DNA from: Thermoguttaceae bacterium
Lineage (GTDB): Bacteria; Planctomycetota; Planctomycetia; Pirellulales; Thermoguttaceae
DNA: 64,000 bases
Direction: 5' to 3'
Assembly (NCBI GenBank): GCA_017447865.1
Contig: JAFSMO010000007.1
Coordinates: 62,001-126,000, forward strand
Positions 60,574-64,000 of this stretch are shown here, piece by piece. The notes under the pieces were generated by a model. That model saw only the letters and a list, made by a program, of their open reading frames with translations, was not told where the DNA came from and searched no databases. Within the stretch, counting starts at the first letter, position 1. Each line of letters begins with the position of its first letter. The translations under genes and the position numbers were made by a program.

Positions 60574-63318
60574 TCATTCCACGTTTTCCGTTTCGGAATT
60601 CAGCTCTCGGAAAAGTGGGAGGTGGCGGTAGTAAACTTCCAGCATAAGGAGGTGCATCGTGGTGACGTAGTGCCTTCCCGCGGTCAGGCCCCAGTGGTCG
60701 GGGGCGGGACCAGCCGGGTCCCAGCTTCCACGGAGGAATTCATTATCCTTCTCCTGCGAATTTTGGAGGGTCTGGACCAGAGTCGCCTGCCACTCCTTCC
60801 AGCGCGCATCGTTCAGATGGAACAGCACTTGCGTGGCGTAGTACCAGTAGTAAGTGTCGCGCCGCTTTGCCGTCACCGTCGGAAGATTCTTCATGAGGTA
60901 GTCCACCGCGTCCTGAAATTCGGGTTTTTGTGGGTCGTAATTCAGGTAAAGCTCCATCAGAAGACCTTCCGCCGTCATCGAGAAGGAAGGCTTTTTCCAC
61001 TGCTCCATTTCGGCATTCAGCGGCTTTTGGATCGGCAGGTAGCAGAAACGCCTTCCGCCGTCGATCGAGGCTTTCTTCACCCAAAGCTCCAGGTTCTGGA
61101 AGACTTCATCCGGGACGTTCAGCCCCGCCATTTTCGCGCTGACGAGCGCCATGGCCTGCCAGCCGGAGACGGAAGTGTCCGATTCGCCGCGCCAAACGCC
61201 ATCATTTTTCTCCGGGGTGTACCGCCAGCCTCCCTGCGGAGTCTGCGCCTTGACGATGAAATCGATCGCGCGTTGGGCCGGTTCACGAAGGCGGGGGTCT
61301 TGCGTCATTCCGTACGCTTCGCAAAGCGCGATCGTCGCAATCCCTTGCGAGTAAATTCTGCTGTAGCGGTTCGTGTCGGTTGAAATATCAAACAGACTGC
61401 CGTCCTGATGCTGGTTTTTCAGGAGCCACTGAAGTCCACGATTCACCGTGTTCGCGTAGTCATTTTCCGAGTCCTGATTCAAATGCGTGTAACCCGCCCC
61501 GAGTAGGGCAAGAAGTGAAAGACCCGTCGCTGCTGTGTCGGCGTGAATGGTTCCGAGCGCCAGTTTTTCCTCCGTCATTCCTTCGGGAAGATCGTAGGGC
61601 AAAAAGTTCAGCGACCAGTGACCGTCCTTGAACTGATTCCGGTCCAGGTATTGCAATCCCTGCTCGACGATCTGCTCAGAAGCGGGATTTCCGCCTGCGT
61701 CCTCAATCATTTTGCGGTGATTTTTGCGCATACGCTGACGATACGGTAGCGACGTCTCGGGCCGAATGACGTCTCCGGGTTTCAAAAGCAGTTGATTCGC
61801 AGTCGGATCCGTCATCGCAGGGCCGGAAATGGATTCGGAGTCTTCACCCGACTGACCGTTTTTCAGCATTTCCCGAAGAGCCTGAAGCGATTCTTCCCGG
61901 GAAAGATCCGAATCCTGGCTTAATCCCATCTCAGGAATCGTGGGTTTCTCGAACTTGAAAACCACGACGTTCTTCAAAATTTCGTCTTTTTCGGTCTGAA
62001 TGATGTTCGAACCTGCGACTTTTTCCGGCTTGGCAGTCGATTCCAGCACCGCGTCGGAAACACCATTAATGGCGCCGGAAATCATCGCGTCCAGGTTTTC
62101 GCCGTTTCCCGCGTGGGCCCCGGTGGTCTGACCTCCCGAAACGGATTTTGAATCTTTCGTGACGCTGATTTTCTTTCCATTCTGGTTTGAATTTTCCGGG
62201 ACTTTTCCGGCTTTCAGTCCGGCTGCGTTGGCGGCAGGGCCGACTTTTTCGCCAAGACCGGAGCGAATTTCACCCACGGTGTCTCCCGCGCCGCCCTGAG
62301 GAGCGTCCAAGGAGGTTTCCCCCCAATTTTGGGCCTGGCCTTCGACTTCGTTCATCCCATCATGTTTTTCCGTTGAAGGAATCGTTCCGTTCCTGGATTC
62401 TTCCTTCTCGATGGGCTGGGGGTGGTTCTGTTCCAGTTTTTGGCGGAATTCGGATTTTTGCTTTTGCTTTTTCAGGGCTTCTTCACGAAGGTTGATTTTT
62501 TCGAGCTGAGTCATTTCGGCCGACGTCAGTTCAAGCGGACCTTCTTTTACTTCCGTCGTGAGTTTTTCCGCGCCGATGAGTCCTTCTGCGGTCACATTCT
62601 GGCCGAATTTCTGGCGGTCCACAAACGATTGGGGGGCCTGCGGTTCTTTTTCGACCATTTCCTGCTCGATTTTTGAAGGGTCAGAGATTTGGATCTCATT
62701 GGCCCTGGAGCGCGCTTCCGAAGATTCTTCAGCCGTTTCATCGGCCTGCGATTCCAATTCCTTGTGAGTCCTGGCAGTACGTTCCAGATCATCCTGAAGT
62801 TTTTCTTCCGAAATGGCGGCGGCAGCGTCTGGACCCTCGATTTGCGGGCCTTCCGAAACGCGAGGCATGGAATCCGTTGATTCTCCATCCAGAACTTCAT
62901 CCCCGGGCATTTCCGAGAAGTAGTAGTCGTTCACGATGAGCGGCGGTTTGGTGTTCAGATTCAGCGCGACTTCCTGATCCTCAAAAATCGGCCGGTTTCC
63001 GACCATGACACAGGCGAACCAGGAGAAAAGGCCGAAATGGATCAGAAGACTACACACGGCACAGAGAACGAGGCCGCGTTTTTCGGAGTCGTGCATGCAG
63101 CCGATGTAAACGAGGAACGTCAAAAGGAGTGTTCCGGCCCCAACCAGTAAAGGAATATTGGTCAAAATGGCTTTCCAGTTCATCCACGCCGCCGCGTTCA
63201 TGGTCGAGCATCCCCAAACGAGCCCGGCGATGCTGACGCCCGTGAGCACAAACAGAACGAGGGCTTCACCACCTGTGATCGTCAGAAAATCTAAAATGGG
63301 TTTAAGGGGATTTTTCAT
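60574..63318 (-). CDS. Large membrane protein with cytoplasmic/periplasmic linker and squalene-cyclase-like toroid domain
   Basis: 914 residues. Three or four N-terminal membrane helices (EALVLFVLTGVSIAGLVWG, ILTNIPLLVGAGTLLLTFLV, LVLCAVCSLLIHFGLFSWFA) are followed by about 400 residues of charged Glu/Lys/Gln-rich, probably disordered sequence. The C-terminal third is an alpha/alpha-toroid of the prenyltransferase/squalene oxidase repeat kind (QGLQYLDRNQFKDGHWSLNF, RGLQWLLKNQHQDGSLF, AIDFIVKAQTPQGGWRY). No cyclase DxDD motif is present. Proteins of this design are common in planctomycetes but have no known role. Its end carries a good terminator. The start lies 81 bp from the phosphodiester glycosidase gene on the same strand. 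Confidence 0.85.
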   Translation of the reverse strand: MKNPLKPILDFLTITGGEALVLFVLTGVSIAGLVWGCSTMNAAAWMNWKAILTNIPLLVGAGTLLLTFLVYIGCMHDSEKRGLVLCAVCSLLIHFGLFSWFACVMVGNRPIFEDQEVALNLNTKPPLIVNDYYFSEMPGDEVLDGESTDSMPRVSEGPQIEGPDAAAAISEEKLQDDLERTARTHKELESQADETAEESSEARSRANEIQISDPSKIEQEMVEKEPQAPQSFVDRQKFGQNVTAEGLIGAEKLTTEVKEGPLELTSAEMTQLEKINLREEALKKQKQKSEFRQKLEQNHPQPIEKEESRNGTIPSTEKHDGMNEVEGQAQNWGETSLDAPQGGAGDTVGEIRSGLGEKVGPAANAAGLKAGKVPENSNQNGKKISVTKDSKSVSGGQTTGAHAGNGENLDAMISGAINGVSDAVLESTAKPEKVAGSNIIQTEKDEILKNVVVFKFEKPTIPEMGLSQDSDLSREESLQALREMLKNGQSGEDSESISGPAMTDPTANQLLLKPGDVIRPETSLPYRQRMRKNHRKMIEDAGGNPASEQIVEQGLQYLDRNQFKDGHWSLNFLPYDLPEGMTEEKLALGTIHADTAATGLSLLALLGAGYTHLNQDSENDYANTVNRGLQWLLKNQHQDGSLFDISTDTNRYSRIYSQGIATIALCEAYGMTQDPRLREPAQRAIDFIVKAQTPQGGWRYTPEKNDGVWRGESDTSVSGWQAMALVSAKMAGLNVPDEVFQNLELWVKKASIDGGRRFCYLPIQKPLNAEMEQWKKPSFSMTAEGLLMELYLNYDPQKPEFQDAVDYLMKNLPTVTAKRRDTYYWYYATQVLFHLNDARWKEWQATLVQTLQNSQEKDNEFLRGSWDPAGPAPDHWGLTAGRHYVTTMHLLMLEVYYRHLPLFRELNSETENVE

Positions 63319-63399
63319 GAGTCAAATAAAACGGTGAAAAAGTGGGTGAATGGAAATCCTGGAAACGTGGCGCGGTGGGGCTTCCGTGCATTCAAACGT

Positions 63400-64000
63400 T
63401 TACAGTCGATTGGCGTGAATTCCGATGGCGTTTCCGTTGTGGCGGAGCGTATTCACTGGCCCCTGACCCACCGGACGGTTCAGCACTTTCGGCTGGTTCG
63501 CCGCGTCGCGGATGACCATCGTCGTGGAGCCGCCGCCGTCCAGGTTGAGCGCCTCGTATGCGCCCAGACGCTCGAAAATGGCTCCCAGGTCGTTATACGT
63601 CGCGCCGATACTGAAACCTTCCTGGCGTCCGTCCACGACTACGAAATAAACGGTCTTCCGGTCCGGGGAAATGCCGACCGCGGTCCGCGGATGCCGTGCT
63701 GGAGCGGGGGAATCCACCCGTTTGCCCCCTTCCATGAGGATCTGGTTTCCGGAAACGGCCGTTCGAATGCCGTCAAGCGGGTCACCCGGCTGAACGGTGC
63801 GAATGGAAAAAAGCCCGTCGCCGCGATTCTGGATGAACGACGCGAAACCTTGCTGGGGCGGCGAAACCAGTACGCCGTCTGAAACGACCAGCCCTTTCAG
63901 GTTCGAGGGACCGCGAGTGGTGAGCGTCATGAGGTTAAACGGCGAGTAAAAATTCCCGTTAATGGCGGCCTCCAGGTCGTTTTCCACGAGAAAATCAGGG
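63400..64000 (-). CDS. Phosphodiester glycosidase (NAGPA-type domain) protein, C-terminal part only
   Basis: The frame is open through 64000 to the window edge, so the N terminus is missing. The visible ~200 residues fit the NAGPA/phosphodiester glycosidase domain: LEAAINGNFYSPFN, RHPRTAVGISPDRKTVYFVVVDGR, GATYNDLGAIFERLGAYEALNLDGGGSTTMV, and the ending GNAIGIHA. The LNLDGGGSTTM motif is the family hallmark. Enzymes of this type cleave sugar-phosphodiesters, and bacterial versions are often exported. A GTG at 63985-63987 is an internal codon, not a start. Confidence 0.9.
   Translation of the reverse strand, partial: PDFLVENDLEAAINGNFYSPFNLMTLTTRGPSNLKGLVVSDGVLVSPPQQGFASFIQNRGDGLFSIRTVQPGDPLDGIRTAVSGNQILMEGGKRVDSPAPARHPRTAVGISPDRKTVYFVVVDGRQEGFSIGATYNDLGAIFERLGAYEALNLDGGGSTTMVIRDAANQPKVLNRPVGQGPVNTLRHNGNAIGIHANRL

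Overview
The window looks like a chromosomal segment of a planctomycete-type bacterium (Planctomycetota, possibly a gut or sediment Pirellulales/Thermoguttaceae-like lineage). This is inferred from the DUF1559 pseudopilin with its H-X9-DG tail, several PEP-CTERM secreted proteins, DUF1080 and Gfo/Idh sugar-pathway proteins, a membrane-anchored Ser/Thr kinase and squalene-cyclase-fold repeat proteins. Housekeeping genes (mfd, hemC, rmuC, ispG, nrdR, aroA) are interspersed with accessory genes. I see no transposase, integrase, CRISPR array or rRNA. One tRNA is present.

Layout. 1-10.1 kb (minus strand): an edge-truncated secreted protein, mfd, an MmeI-like combined restriction/methylation enzyme, a DUF1080 protein and a Gfo/Idh oxidoreductase. 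10.2-13.7 kb (plus): comF-hemC-HD phosphohydrolase, tightly packed. 13.8-19.1 kb (minus): a BspA-type leucine-rich-repeat protein, a glycosidase-like protein and an FHA-GAF-AAA+ sigma-54 activator. 19.4-23.6 kb: rmuC, ispG, a small protein and nrdR. 23.7-29 kb: two bacterial PH-domain membrane proteins, an SDR oxidoreductase, tRNA-Gly and an AMP-forming acyl-activating enzyme. 29-39.6 kb (minus): kinase, a very large secreted glycosidase-like protein, GT2, a propeller/di-haem protein, an acetyltransferase-like protein and a lipoprotein. 39.8-45 kb: aroA, the DUF1559 pseudopilin and a U32 peptidase. 45-58.7 kb: a PEP-CTERM region with one minus-strand gene, a squalene-cyclase-fold protein and three plus-strand paralogues. 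58.8-64 kb (minus): a Sel1-repeat protein, a large membrane protein with a cyclase-like fold and an edge-truncated phosphodiester glycosidase.

The most unusual feature is a set of dispersed palindromic repeats. Family B is about 134 bp, built of several small hairpins with GAA/TTC-like loops and usually bounded by TTTAAA. It occurs between genes and also in frame inside two protein genes: three copies in the MmeI-like enzyme, and one full plus one shortened copy in the U32 peptidase. In both hosts it encodes almost the same ~44-residue peptide. This resembles the logic of the Rickettsia palindromic elements but with unrelated sequence. Family A (~100 bp, 17-bp terminal inverted repeats) overlaps the stop codon of the same restriction gene. 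Family C is a GGAGGGCCGGCGTCC-type palindrome, and one C copy carries a B element in its loop. Family D consists of three hairpins with co-varying stems beside the tRNA.

Promoters found by eye are sigma-70-like, and several share a CGTATAAT -10 region with 16-bp spacing. The PEP-CTERM paralogues carry duplicated promoters and leaders and a ~0.7-kb internal module present five times in all, so this locus appears to evolve by duplication.
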